A stretch of 64,000 bases of DNA from Paludibacteraceae bacterium (lineage in GTDB: Bacteria > Bacteroidota > Bacteroidia > Bacteroidales > Paludibacteraceae), in contig JAILLP010000023.1 in the NCBI GenBank assembly GCA_024693065.1, forward strand, positions 124,001 through 188,000, read 5' to 3'. The position numbers and the translations under genes are program-made. This document shows positions 27,687 to 40,959 of the stretch, in pieces. The notes under the pieces were generated by a model. It searched no databases and was not told the DNA's origin. It saw nothing but the letters and a program-made list of their open reading frames with translations. The first letter of the stretch is position 1. Every line of letters begins with the position of its first letter.

Positions 27687-30002
27687 TTAGTTGTTAAGAT
27701 ATAATTCGAAATATTTGCATTTCGATACCACCTCCTTATAGTACTTTGTATTCTCCATATCTGACAGAAGTTCATAATAATCAATATCAGATGTTACGTC
27801 ATCCACATGGTAATATGGTCCATAATCCAAGTGGAAGTATTCCCCCAGATAATGTTGGATGCCTTGATGTGTGGTTTTCGCCAATGCGAAAGTGAGTCGG
27901 GCTTTCAGTTCCTTGTCTTTTGCTAAAGAGAATCCTTTTAAGTAATATGAATAAGCGTCATATACGGAAGATGCAAAAATACTTCTATCTCGATAATATC
28001 CTTCATCACTTAAATTGAAATAGAAGTTGCCCAACAAGAATGCGGCTTTCGCAGCTTTGTTTTTGTTGGGAGATTGTTGTACCGTCTTGTTTAATTCCTT
28101 TATGTATTCCAAATAAGTTAAAAGAGGAGTTTTCTCTGCAGGTAATGTACCTAATATCTCTTTGATATAATCGTAATGGAAGTCGTTTTGCTCCTCCTTG
28201 TCATAGTAATTGAATCCTCGTATATTGCTGCAAAAGGCGCATTTCCATTCGACTTCTGATTTGTTCTTCAACTCTTTCAGTAGATGGTAGGCACTGTCGA
28301 TAGAGGCGATATCAACTAGATTATCGCTTCCCCTTCTTTCGTTCAGGAACAAGATCGCTTTTTTGAACTTCAATTCATTCAACTGTAAGTTCTGAACCCA
28401 GATGACCCATTTCTCGAAATCGTTTTTGTCCTTTTTATTGACAAAATCTATGAGGCGATTGCATAAGTCCAGATCGTATACCTCATCATCTCCATAGTAG
28501 TACATAACATGTCCAATGATAGAGTCTCCTGACATGTAGAAGCGTTTTCCCCATAATTTCGAGATCCAATCAAATTCGAGGAATTCGGGTGTTTGGTTGG
28601 TGGTGAATCCATTTTTTGACAAAATCGTGTCCGCCACTTCTCTTGTCATCACATCGGGCTCTTCTATATCGACCAACAGTTGCAGTGTTTTTTTGATGGA
28701 TTTGACTTTGGGATTGTCTTCCTCCACTTTAGATAGTGCATCTCTTGCTGCTTCATAAGAATGGGAATATGCAAGGAGAGTGGCAACGGCTAAATTCCAA
28801 AATGTTTTCTTTTGTGAACTCTGTGACATCTTTTTCGCCCAATTTATCACATCGATTTCATACTCGGAAGGACCTTCCTTTTTGCCAAAAATGGGGTAAT
28901 CATAATTGCCATAATCATGTATGGATCTTTCTATATCGTTAATGTAACGTGCCATCAACACTCTTGCTTCTATTGCGTTGGGATCGATTTTTGCAATCTC
29001 CTTTGCTTCGCTGATGGGATCGTTGAAATATCGGTATCCTTGCAAAAAATGGTAGCTCATTTTCCCTTCTTTATCTATTCGATCCTTTGCCTGAAAGAGG
29101 AATTCGAGCTCGTCCATAATCTTCAAAGAGTTGACGACTGATTTTTTCATGTCTTGCGATGATTTGAAAACTTTCAAAAAATCGTTCAGGTAGGATAACC
29201 TATCTTTGTCGGACACCTTTTCCCCTGAGCTGAACAACATGCCTCTCAGGGCGCCCGCTTTTTGATTCAAGGCGTAGTAATATATTTCTGGCTGATATCT
29301 CAACTTCTTCACGTACTTGTCGAAGTATTTCACCGCATCCGAATAACGCCTCGTGTAATGGGCCAAACGGACGATCTGATAACCATATCGCAGCTTTAAT
29401 TCTTTGTCTGATAGATTTTTGTATTTCTTCTTTAAATGGGACATAATATCCTCGTAGGGTAGTACGTCCGCCGTAAAATCTTTTCTATCCCGCCAGTTTC
29501 CTTCCCAGAAAATTTGTGTAAAGTCATAATATCCTTCCAATACTTCTTCCGATAGTGAGATGCACATGTATGGTTCAAGGTATTTGGCATACGAGAGGTA
29601 TTCCAGGGCTTCGTGGTTCTTCTCGCAAAAACCCTTATCCGCAAAAGTTAAATACTTATTAGCGCACATGTGGTTCCTCAACAAAGTGTCTATTTCATTT
29701 TTTGAGGCTTCCATTACAAGATAATTGGCTTCTTCGACTTTAATTTTCAAATAGGAGGCCCACTCTTTCACGTTGCCGCTATATGGTTTTCTATATATAT
29801 TATGTGCTTCGTCATAGTATAAGTAATAGTATCCCCCATCTGTTCTGAGAAATGGTAGGTAGTCACATGAATCCGCTAATTCCTGATTAAATAGATTGAT
29901 GAAATACTCGTCGATGACTGGATCACCAGTACAGGCGGATGCTTTCTGAACTGGAGAAAGAACAGCCCATATCAAAATGAATAATATACCTAGTTTCTTC
30001 AT
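27687..30002 (-). CDS. Large secreted helical-repeat protein of unknown function
   Basis: A protein of 771 residues with a signal peptide (MKKLGILFILIWAVLSPVQKASA) directly followed by CTGDPVIDEYFINLFNQEL. The rest is rich in tyrosine, lysine and predicted helix, with irregular helical pairs such as SDAVKYFDKYVKKL and KGFSLAKDKELKARLTFALAKT that resemble tetratricopeptide-like repeats. No catalytic motif is visible. It lies 4 bp after the lipoprotein gene at 30007-31011 and is surely cotranscribed with it. A cysteine right after the signal could be a lipid site, but the sequence before it (QKASA) fits ordinary cleavage better. I do not recognise the family. Confidence 0.75.
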   Translation of the reverse strand: MKKLGILFILIWAVLSPVQKASACTGDPVIDEYFINLFNQELADSCDYLPFLRTDGGYYYLYYDEAHNIYRKPYSGNVKEWASYLKIKVEEANYLVMEASKNEIDTLLRNHMCANKYLTFADKGFCEKNHEALEYLSYAKYLEPYMCISLSEEVLEGYYDFTQIFWEGNWRDRKDFTADVLPYEDIMSHLKKKYKNLSDKELKLRYGYQIVRLAHYTRRYSDAVKYFDKYVKKLRYQPEIYYYALNQKAGALRGMLFSSGEKVSDKDRLSYLNDFLKVFKSSQDMKKSVVNSLKIMDELEFLFQAKDRIDKEGKMSYHFLQGYRYFNDPISEAKEIAKIDPNAIEARVLMARYINDIERSIHDYGNYDYPIFGKKEGPSEYEIDVINWAKKMSQSSQKKTFWNLAVATLLAYSHSYEAARDALSKVEEDNPKVKSIKKTLQLLVDIEEPDVMTREVADTILSKNGFTTNQTPEFLEFDWISKLWGKRFYMSGDSIIGHVMYYYGDDEVYDLDLCNRLIDFVNKKDKNDFEKWVIWVQNLQLNELKFKKAILFLNERRGSDNLVDIASIDSAYHLLKELKNKSEVEWKCAFCSNIRGFNYYDKEEQNDFHYDYIKEILGTLPAEKTPLLTYLEYIKELNKTVQQSPNKNKAAKAAFLLGNFYFNLSDEGYYRDRSIFASSVYDAYSYYLKGFSLAKDKELKARLTFALAKTTHQGIQHYLGEYFHLDYGPYYHVDDVTSDIDYYELLSDMENTKYYKEVVSKCKYFELYLNN

Positions 30003-30006
30003 AATC

Positions 30007-31011
30007 TTACCTTAAATCTTCTGATGTATAACGATTTAAATATCCATTGCTTAAATGATAATATACTATCGTGTAAGAATGTCCTATTTTGCTGTCTAAG
30101 TATAGTTTCGCTTCCCGCAACAGGGAGGGGGATATCTCCTCCAATTCGATGGTGAAGCCTTTGCTTACATAGAATCCGTTCAGGAAACATGCCTCTAAAG
30201 CTTTGTATTTATTTCCCTCCAAATGGGTGAACTGGGCACTCTCCAAATCATCTCTGGAGACACCATTGATCAGTCTCACCTTGCCCAAGTGATTGGTTAC
30301 GATTCCCCATGAGAAGAGGGGCAGTGCGTAGTCCAAAGGGAGCGGGTACTTGTTGAGGCTTTTAGTATAGTTCTTCAGTAGGTCAATGTCGAGGATAGAG
30401 TTCGAATTTTGACCATCCGTCGGATCGGAGGTGGCGTAGCACATCAAATATCCTTTCTCTGCGGGAGGAATGCCTATTTCATCGGCATCTTTTATCTGAT
30501 GGAGACGGATGGTGCAGGAGATTTTTGCCCCTGATATCTTCTTCAACGCTCTCAGGAAAGCGAAGTATTTCTCCTTGGTGCCGCGGGTCCAATCGCAGTC
30601 TATCTGAATCTCTTCGTCGCATTTGCCGAGTACCTTGTTGTATGCAGCCATGCCCTGGATCTGTTTGGCCACGCTCTCCGCCAAATCCTCCATCTTATGG
30701 GTGGCCGCGAATACCTCGTTGGTGATGAAGACGACGGGAACTATCTTCACGGAGTCCTCCATCAGTGGATTTTCTTTGACGGGGGATAGCACCGCTATTG
30801 GTTGTGTCCTCCCATTTCCCCTCACTACATCGAAGAAGCGGAGATATACTTTCTTGCAACCTAAAGCCTTGACCTTGCCCCGCAATGCGTCATCCACTTG
30901 GTATTGGTTCTTCCAGTAGTAGAAGCTGATGTCATGCTCCACTTTGGTGCATGAAAACAAACTCAGTACCAATAGGTTAATGGATAATATTTTTATAATC
31001 TTATTGTGCAT
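30007..31011 (-). CDS. Lipoprotein of unknown function, possible TIM-barrel fold
   Basis: A protein of 334 residues from the ATG at 31011, with a lipoprotein signal (MHNKIIKILSINLLVLSLFSC, Cys21). The longer frame adds 13 residues that would weaken the signal. Alternating strand and helix patterns run through KKVYLRFFDVV, KIVPVVFITNEVF, EIQIDCDWTRGTKEKYFAFL, AKISCTIRLHQIK, KGYLMCYATSD and DYALPLFSWG, and look like the successive strands of a TIM barrel. Acidic residues in DCDW would sit at a strand end, as in glycoside hydrolases, but this is inference. It is the first gene of a two-gene operon with the 771-residue secreted protein and has its own promoter. Confidence 0.75.
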   Translation of the reverse strand: MHNKIIKILSINLLVLSLFSCTKVEHDISFYYWKNQYQVDDALRGKVKALGCKKVYLRFFDVVRGNGRTQPIAVLSPVKENPLMEDSVKIVPVVFITNEVFAATHKMEDLAESVAKQIQGMAAYNKVLGKCDEEIQIDCDWTRGTKEKYFAFLRALKKISGAKISCTIRLHQIKDADEIGIPPAEKGYLMCYATSDPTDGQNSNSILDIDLLKNYTKSLNKYPLPLDYALPLFSWGIVTNHLGKVRLINGVSRDDLESAQFTHLEGNKYKALEACFLNGFYVSKGFTIELEEISPSLLREAKLYLDSKIGHSYTIVYYHLSNGYLNRYTSEDLR

Positions 31012-31047
31012 CCGAACTTTCTTGTTTGTCCTTTTCGGGGTGTGCCA

Positions 31048-31076
31048 CAAATTTAATGATTTATTTCTCTCTCAAA
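31048..31076 (-). promoter_or_regulatory. Bacteroidota-type promoter of the two-gene exported-protein operon
   Basis: On the minus strand TTTG (31073-31076), a 17-bp spacer and TAAATTTG (31048-31055) match both promoter elements. The start codon at 31011 is 37 bp downstream. Confidence 0.6.
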
Positions 31077-31078
31077 TG

Positions 31079-31113
31079 AAAAAAGCGGGGAAACATAGCA
31101 ATTGTTTCCTCGC
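31079..31113 (-). terminator. Terminator downstream of purM
   Basis: GCGGGGAAACA (31085-31095) and TGTTTCCTCGC (31103-31113) form an 11-bp stem with a 7-base loop and one imperfect pair. The minus-strand RNA continues into six U residues. It lies 74 bp after the purM stop and abuts the promoter of the next operon. Confidence 0.75.
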
Positions 31114-31186
31114 CTTTATTTTTAGTGGTTAAGACTTGATCTCCCTTTTTCGGTCCGGACACGAATGTCCTTCCCCCTTCGGGGAT

Positions 31187-32353
31187 TTAGTATTCGAACC
31201 TTCCGAATTCGCTCTCGATGACCAGTTGCGTTTTGTCGGACTTCTCCACGAAGCCTACGATTTGTGCGTCGATGCCGAAGGATTGGGAGATGCGGATGAT
31301 ATCCTCCGCCTTCTCTTTCGGCAAATAGATTTCGAAGCGATGACCCATGTTGAACACCTTGTACATCTCTTGCCAGTCTGTGCCGGACTGCTCCTGGATG
31401 GTTTTGAACAATGGAGGAACAGGGAACATATTGTTCTTCGTGATCTTCACGTTCTCCACGAAATGGAGCACCTTGGTCTGTGCACCGCCGGAGCAGTGGA
31501 TCATGCCGTGGATGGAAGAACGGTGGGTGTCGAGGATTTTCTTGATGACCGGCGCATAGGTGCGGGTAGGGGAAAGAACCATCTTTCCTGCGTTGACAGG
31601 GCAGTTCTCAACCGCATCCGTCAGTTTCAGTTTACCTGAGTAGACCAGTTCGTCCGGAACCGCCGCATCGAAGCTTTCCGGGTATTTCTTAGCCAGGTAT
31701 TTGGCGAATACATCGTGGCGGGCGGAGGTCAGTCCGTTGCTGCCCATACCCCCGTTGTACTCCTTCTCGTAGGTGGCTTGTCCGTAGGAGGCGAGTCCCA
31801 CGATGACGTCACCCGCCTGGATATTGGCGTTGTCGATCACGTCGGCGCGTTTCATGCGGCAAGTGACGGTGCTGTCCACGATGATGGTGCGGACCAAGTC
31901 GCCCACGTCAGCGGTCTCACCGCCTGTCGCGTAGACGCCCACGCCCATCTCGCGGAGTTCCGCTAAGAGCTCGTCCGTTCCGTTGATGATGGCCGAGATG
32001 ACCTCACCGGGCACCAGCAACTTGTTGCGTCCGATGGTGGAGGAGACCAGGATGTTGTCCGTCGCACCCACGCAAAGCAGGTCGTCGATGTTCATGATCA
32101 GTGCGTCTTGGGCGATTCCCTTCCATACGGAGAGGTCTCCCGTCTCTTTCCAATAGAGGTAGGCGAGGGATGATTTCGTGCCTGCCCCGTCCGCATGCAT
32201 GATGTTGCAGTACTCCGGGTCACCCCCTAAGATATCAGGGATAATTTTGCAGAACGCTTTAGGGAAAATACCTTTGTCGATGTTTTTGATCGCGTTGTGT
32301 ACATCCTCCTTGCTGGCCGACACTCCACGCAGATTGTAACGTTGATCGCTCAT
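31187..32353 (-). CDS. purM: Phosphoribosylformylglycinamidine cyclo-ligase (AIR synthase)
   Basis: A protein of 388 residues of the PurM/ATP-grasp-like AIR synthase family. It carries HADGAGTKSSLAYLYW, the ATP-binding loop of the family, MNIDDLLCVGATDN with the paired aspartates, and YATGGETADVGD. It closes the imidazole ring in purine synthesis. It is longer than the E. coli enzyme (about 345 residues), as is usual for Bacteroidota. The gene is monocistronic, with a -7 element at 32434-32441 and a terminator at 31079-31113. An AIR-synthase-related paralogue with another role cannot be fully excluded. Confidence 0.9.
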   Translation of the reverse strand: MSDQRYNLRGVSASKEDVHNAIKNIDKGIFPKAFCKIIPDILGGDPEYCNIMHADGAGTKSSLAYLYWKETGDLSVWKGIAQDALIMNIDDLLCVGATDNILVSSTIGRNKLLVPGEVISAIINGTDELLAELREMGVGVYATGGETADVGDLVRTIIVDSTVTCRMKRADVIDNANIQAGDVIVGLASYGQATYEKEYNGGMGSNGLTSARHDVFAKYLAKKYPESFDAAVPDELVYSGKLKLTDAVENCPVNAGKMVLSPTRTYAPVIKKILDTHRSSIHGMIHCSGGAQTKVLHFVENVKITKNNMFPVPPLFKTIQEQSGTDWQEMYKVFNMGHRFEIYLPKEKAEDIIRISQSFGIDAQIVGFVEKSDKTQLVIESEFGRFEY

Positions 32354-32433
32354 AATATATTGTGTATTACGTTTTTATAGTACTATATGCCTTCTGACGG
32401 GGAAAGCTCTCCTCCTTTCAGAAAGGAACGGTG

Positions 32434-32441
32434 CAAAATTA
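32434..32441 (-). promoter_or_regulatory. Candidate -7 element of purM
   Basis: Reads TAATTTTG on the minus strand, a full match to TAnnTTTG, 80 bp before the purM start codon. No TTTG is found at the expected -33 position. Confidence 0.45.
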
Positions 32442-32703
32442 GGCAAAAAAATTAAGACGGAGTTCCCTTCTCGGTCCCATTTATCCATGAATCTTTCAGA
32501 ATGTTTCTGTTTGTTATTGTATATTGTTGAAAATGAATATTTTACAATGTATAAGGTGTATGTTTACTCCGCATGGGAGAAAATGAGGAGTGCCACGTCC
32601 CTACGCAATCTATGCTGTGGGCGTTTCTTTTTTGGACGGATGAATTTTATTTTACCCAATGAGTTTATGGAAATTTTTTGCGTGTTATTTGGAATTTGGT
32701 ATT

Positions 32704-32711
32704 ACTTTTGC
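32704..32711 (+). promoter_or_regulatory. Candidate -7 element of paaK
   Basis: Reads TACTTTTG, matching TAnnTTTG, 28 bp before the paaK start codon. A TTTTG ends at 32680, 23 bp upstream, slightly farther than usual. Confidence 0.5.
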
Positions 32712-32739
32712 ATAGTCTAACAAGTATAATGTGTAAGAA

Positions 32740-34044
32740 ATGATCTGGAACGAGACGGTAGAATGTATGGACCGGCAGCGCCTAAGGGATTTGCAGAGTG
32801 TCCGATTAAAGAGAGTGGTCGAAAGGGTGTATCACAATTGTGAGCCTTATCGCAAGCGAATGCAGGAGGCTGGTGTGTCTCCAAGTGATATCAACGGTAT
32901 CGAGGACATCCACAAGTTGCCTTTTACATCCAAGCAGGATTTGCGCGACTACTATCCTTACGGTTTGTTATCCTCCCCGTTGTCTGAAATCGTACGAATC
33001 CACGCCTCTTCCGGTACGACAGGAAAGCCGATCGTGGTCGGTCTGACGCGTAATGACCTCTCCGTATGGTCGGAGGTCGGTGCCCGTTGCCTGACAGCCT
33101 TCGGGTTGGGAAAGAACGATACGGTGCAGGTGGCCTATGGCTACGGATTGTTCACCGGTGGTTTGGGTGCCCATGCGGCGGTGGAGAACATCGGCGGTAC
33201 GGTGATTCCTATCTCCAGCGGTAACACGCAGAAGCAGATCATGATGATGCGCGACCTCGGTGCGAAAGCCCTTGCCTGCACACCTTCTTATGCGATGTAC
33301 TTGGCGGAGGCATTGGAGGCGTCCGGTTATCCTAGGGAGGACTTCCAACTGCGTGTCGGAGTCTTCGGCGCGGAGCCTTGGACGGAGGAGATGCGCCACA
33401 CCATCGAGGCGAAATTGAACATTAAAGCATACGATATATATGGCTTGACGGAGATCATGGGTCCGGGCGTGGGCTACGAGTGCGAATGCCAGCATGGTAC
33501 GCACTTGAACGAAGACCACTTCTTCCCAGAGATCGTGGATCCTGATACGGGCGAACCGTTGCCGGAAGGCTCTCACGGTGAGTTGGTGTTCACCACCCTG
33601 ACGAAGGAGGGTATGCCTCTGATCCGTTTCCGTACGCATGACCTTACCGCCCTGCACTACGAGAAGTGCGCCTGCGGACGTACGTTGGTGCGCATGGACA
33701 AAATCATGGGACGATGCGATGATATGTTAATCATAAGGGGTGTGAACGTCTTCCCTTCACAGATCGAGTCTGTCCTTTGCGAGGCGGAGGAGTTCGAGCC
33801 GCATTTCTTCATCACGGTAGACCGTGTCAACAATACGGATACCTTCGAGGTGAAGGTGGAGGTGAAGCCTGAGTATTACAAGGATGATATGAAGGGTATG
33901 TTGGAGTTGAAGAAGTCCATCACCCATAAGATCCAGAACGTGATAGGCATCATGCCAGACGTCAAACTGGTGGAGCCTCGTTCCATCGAGAGAAGCGAGG
34001 GCAAGGTGAAACGTGTGCTCGACAAACGTGTGTTTAAAAACTAA
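32740..34044 (+). CDS. paaK: Phenylacetate-CoA ligase-family enzyme
   Basis: A protein of 434 residues of the ANL adenylating superfamily. The AMP-binding motif ASSGTTGKP is at 89-97. The core YDIYGLTEIMGPGVGYEC contains the E that contacts AMP, and the hinge motif GRCDDMLIIRGVNVFPSQIE precedes the C-terminal lid, which ends with a conserved GKVKRVLD. It joins an aryl acid such as phenylacetate to CoA with ATP. In anaerobic Bacteroidales, relatives work with indolepyruvate oxidoreductase in aromatic amino acid use, from general knowledge; no ior genes lie in this window. The ACT-domain gene follows 25 bp later. Confidence 0.93.
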   Translation: MIWNETVECMDRQRLRDLQSVRLKRVVERVYHNCEPYRKRMQEAGVSPSDINGIEDIHKLPFTSKQDLRDYYPYGLLSSPLSEIVRIHASSGTTGKPIVVGLTRNDLSVWSEVGARCLTAFGLGKNDTVQVAYGYGLFTGGLGAHAAVENIGGTVIPISSGNTQKQIMMMRDLGAKALACTPSYAMYLAEALEASGYPREDFQLRVGVFGAEPWTEEMRHTIEAKLNIKAYDIYGLTEIMGPGVGYECECQHGTHLNEDHFFPEIVDPDTGEPLPEGSHGELVFTTLTKEGMPLIRFRTHDLTALHYEKCACGRTLVRMDKIMGRCDDMLIIRGVNVFPSQIESVLCEAEEFEPHFFITVDRVNNTDTFEVKVEVKPEYYKDDMKGMLELKKSITHKIQNVIGIMPDVKLVEPRSIERSEGKVKRVLDKRVFKN

Positions 34045-34069
34045 TGGTATTATTAATTCTATTTTGAAT

Positions 34070-34504
34070 ATGGCTAACGATAATATGATAGTGAAGCAAT
34101 TGTCCGTGTTCTTGGAGAACAAGACGGGACGATTGAATCATGTGGCTGAGATATTAGGTAAGGAAGGTATTAACATGACGGCTTTCAGCGTGGCTGACAA
34201 CTCCGACTTCGGCATCCTCCGTGTGATTGTGCACGAGCCGGAACGTGCCGCCAAAATCCTTCGTGATCACCTTTTTGCGGTCTCCCTTACAGATGTTATT
34301 TGCTTGAAGATCAGCAATAAGGCTGGTTCCCTTTCCTCTGTACTCTCCATCTTGGAGAAGGAGGATATCTACATCGAGTATATGTACGCCTTTTCCGAGG
34401 GCGACGACGCGAATGTGGTGATCCGTCCGGACAAGTTCGAGGAGTGCTTGGATGCTCTGAAGCGGAATAACATCGTGATGTGGAATCGCGAGCAGATTGT
34501 CTAA
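34070..34504 (+). CDS. ACT-domain amino-acid-binding protein
   Basis: A protein of 144 residues with two ACT domains in tandem. The first runs KQLSVFLENKTGRLNHVAEILGKEGINM and the second KISNKAGSLSSVLSILEKEDI. Each is a beta-alpha-beta-beta-alpha-beta ligand-binding module with the glycine turn (NKTGRL, NKAGSL). It has no catalytic domain, so it should be a small amino-acid sensor, probably for the PaaK pathway it follows. I use the ATG at 34070; the ATG at 34085 (MIVKQL) is equally likely and matches the core more tightly. Confidence 0.88.
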   Translation: MANDNMIVKQLSVFLENKTGRLNHVAEILGKEGINMTAFSVADNSDFGILRVIVHEPERAAKILRDHLFAVSLTDVICLKISNKAGSLSSVLSILEKEDIYIEYMYAFSEGDDANVVIRPDKFEECLDALKRNNIVMWNREQIV

Positions 34505-34513
34505 TAGGATGGT

Positions 34514-34548
34514 GGAGGGTGTCCATTCACCCTCTCCAACCTGTTTTT
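34514..34548 (+). terminator. Candidate terminator after the paaK-ACT pair
   Basis: GGAGGGTG (34514-34521) pairs with CACCCTCTCC (34528-34537) with one bulged base, and five T residues follow at 34544-34548. Confidence 0.55.
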
Positions 34549-34562
34549 GTATCCTCTAAGGG

Positions 34563-35205
34563 ATGATGGTTTTTACGGTGGAATCGAGTGTATTAAAGGA
34601 CAAGGACTTCCGCATGTATTTGTGGGTCTTGTTGTTATGCGTGCTAACTGTTTTCGGCTCGTATGATCCTACAGTGTGGCTTTTGGAGGTCGCTCCCGCC
34701 TTGCTGGGTATCCTCGCTATTCTTATTTTGATAGCCAGAGGGGTGCATTTCCCACCGTTTCTGAATGCCATCTTTATCATTCATGCGTTCATCCTTACGG
34801 TGGGTGGCTATTTCTCGTATGCCCGGGTGCCGTTGTTTAATCCTGACGATTTCTTGGGGCAAACATTGGGGTGGACCCGCAACAATTATGACAAATTGGG
34901 CCATTTCATGCAGGGTTTTACCCCTTATTTGGCTTGTAGGCAACTGCTTGCCGTGAGGGGTGTTAGGCAGACAGGATTCTTCCCTATCTTCCTTGCGGTG
35001 AGTGTCTCCCTTGCTGTGAGTGCGCTTTATGAGTTGATCGAGTATTCCACTTGTGTCTTCTCCGTGGATGGCGCTGATGATTTTGTAGGGTCGCAAGGGG
35101 ATCCGTTCGATACGCAGACAGACATGTTGGGCGCTTTCATCGGGGCTTTGGCCGCTGTCTTTATTTTCCTGAAATTCCGTTGGAGGACAAACTTAAATTC
35201 ATGTG

Positions 35206-35222
<17 letters not shown>
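34563..35222 (+). CDS. DUF2238 (YjdF-like) inner-membrane protein
   Basis: A protein of 219 residues with about six hydrophobic segments. The family signature is clear. NNYDKLGHFMQGF lies after the third segment, ALYELIEY follows, and the loop VGSQGDPFDTQTDML precedes the last helix. These DUF2238/YjdF proteins sit in the inner membrane and have no established function. The gene overlaps the porin gene by 17 bp, so the two are probably translated together. Either of the first two ATG codons could be the start. Confidence 0.9.
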
Positions 35223-39430
<4,208 letters not shown>

Positions 39431-39467
39431 CAAGTCCGTTGTTGCGGATGTACTAATTTTAGGACTC

Positions 39468-40001
39468 ATGTTTTTTGAACTTAAAAGAAAATACATCGAT
39501 AGTTGCGCTAAATCTTTTGTCAAAAAGTCCAAGGCGCAGCGGGAGAAACGGTTCATCAATTGGAACGATGTGAAAAGCGTTGTCATTCTGATGAATGCCG
39601 ACCATATCAATCACACCAAGTTGGCCAATCTGTATAAGATGGTCTCCGATAAAAAGGCGAAGATTTGGTGCATGATACCTAAGTATGACCCGCGTACGGG
39701 CGATTCGGAGAAGGTCTTCTTCTTCGATGCTAAATCTATTTCCTTCTTGGAGAAACCCAATAATATTATTACGGGAAAGTTCGTCTCCAATTCGTTCGAC
39801 GTCTTGATCGATTTGACGAGGAAGGAGTATTTACCCCTGAAATATTTGGCTTCCATCTCTGTCGCCCATTGCAAGTGTGGTTTGGATAAGCCGTTTTTCG
39901 ATTTCTATGATTTGAAAATGTCCATGCAAGGCAATCCTTCTGAGGAACAATTGCTGGAACAAATATTATTTTACCTTAAGACGATAGGGACAAAGGCATA
40001 A
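39468..40001 (+). CDS. Small DUF6913-like protein of unknown function
   Basis: A protein of 177 residues from the ATG at 39468 (MFFELKRKYIDSCAKSF). The earlier in-frame codons overlap ligA and the promoter. It has no signal peptide or membrane segment and is rich in lysine at the N-terminus. The pattern NWNDVKSVVILMNAD ... IWCMIPKYDPR ... VLIDLTRKEYLPLKYLASISVAHCKCG looks like an alternating alpha/beta fold. I believe it belongs to the Bacteroidota family DUF6913, often found between ligA and dapA, but this is from memory. No function is known. dapA starts 43 bp later. Confidence 0.78.
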   Translation: MFFELKRKYIDSCAKSFVKKSKAQREKRFINWNDVKSVVILMNADHINHTKLANLYKMVSDKKAKIWCMIPKYDPRTGDSEKVFFFDAKSISFLEKPNNIITGKFVSNSFDVLIDLTRKEYLPLKYLASISVAHCKCGLDKPFFDFYDLKMSMQGNPSEEQLLEQILFYLKTIGTKA

Positions 40002-40044
40002 TTTTTGTTATCTTCGCGCCTGAAAGATAGTTTTAAGATAGTCT

Positions 40045-40938
40045 ATGGTACAGACGAAATTTACAGGGTTGGGAATCGCTTTGATAACCCCATTCAAGGA
40101 TGATGAGAGTGTCGATTACGATGCGCTGGGTAGGTTGTTGGACTATCAGTTGCAGAACGGAATCGACTATTTGGTTGTGTTGGGTACTACGGCTGAAACG
40201 CCGACTTTGTCCGAGGACGAGAAAAATTCTATCATTCGGTTCGTTAAGAATAAGGTGAAGGGCTCCGTGCCTATCGTTTTGGGACTGGGCGGTAACTGCA
40301 CTAGAGCGGTTGTTGAAAAGCTCAAAAACGACGATTTCACCGGAATTGACGCTATCCTTTCCGTTGTGCCTTATTACAATAAACCATCCCAAGAGGGTAT
40401 TTATCAGCACTATAAGGCGATCGCCGAAGCATCTCCCGTCCCTGTCATCATGTATAATATACCGGGTAGGACGGGCGTTAATATGCAAGTCGATACCACC
40501 ATCCGTCTGGCCCGTGAGTTCGATAAGATCATAGCCATCAAGGAGGCGAGCGGCAATATGGACCAAATCAACGATATCATCAAACGGAAACCGAAGGATT
40601 TCATGGTCATTTCGGGCGATGACGGTATCACTTATCCGTTGATCACTATGGGTGCACAGGGTGTTATATCTGTTATCGGAAACGCTTTCCCTAAGGAGTT
40701 CGGCCGTATGGTACGACTTTCATTACAAGGTGATTACGAATCAGCCAGACAGATACACCAAAAATTCACGGACCTTTTTGACCTCTTGTTCGTGGATGGA
40801 AACCCGGCGGGAGCGAAGTGTATGCTTTCCTTGATGGGGTATATCCAGAATAAACTCCGTTTGCCACTTGTGCCGACGCGTATGGTGACCTACGATAAGA
40901 TTCGCGAGGTGTTGAATGGCCTGAATATCAAATGTTAG
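40045..40938 (+). CDS. dapA: 4-Hydroxy-tetrahydrodipicolinate synthase
   Basis: A protein of 297 residues with the TIM-barrel aldolase pattern. The Schiff-base lysine is K166 in AIKEASG, the tyrosine is Y137 in MYNIPGRTG, and the paired threonines T48-T49 lie in LGTTAETPTL. It condenses pyruvate with aspartate semialdehyde at the start of lysine and diaminopimelate synthesis. NanA-like lyases are related, but the GTTAE motif and gene setting fit DapA. It lies between the DUF6913-like gene and truA (21 bp). Confidence 0.95.
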   Translation: MVQTKFTGLGIALITPFKDDESVDYDALGRLLDYQLQNGIDYLVVLGTTAETPTLSEDEKNSIIRFVKNKVKGSVPIVLGLGGNCTRAVVEKLKNDDFTGIDAILSVVPYYNKPSQEGIYQHYKAIAEASPVPVIMYNIPGRTGVNMQVDTTIRLAREFDKIIAIKEASGNMDQINDIIKRKPKDFMVISGDDGITYPLITMGAQGVISVIGNAFPKEFGRMVRLSLQGDYESARQIHQKFTDLFDLLFVDGNPAGAKCMLSLMGYIQNKLRLPLVPTRMVTYDKIREVLNGLNIKC

Positions 40939-40959
40939 CGTTTCCATCGGATTTTTTCC

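Larger units (their letters stand above)
32354..32739. other. Divergent promoter region between purM and paaK
   Basis: This 386-bp gap serves both genes. Towards purM, TAATTTTG on the minus strand at 32434-32441 is a -7 element. A short palindrome, CCTTTC-A-GAAAGG at 32414-32426, lies between it and the gene. Towards paaK, TACTTTTG lies at 32704-32711. A 77-codon open frame at 32487-32720 overlaps that promoter and is not called. I see no RNA gene. Confidence 0.55.

Noticed and set aside
32487-32720. Open frame of 77 codons upstream of paaK
   Set aside because: It covers the paaK promoter and its translation has no protein-like pattern.
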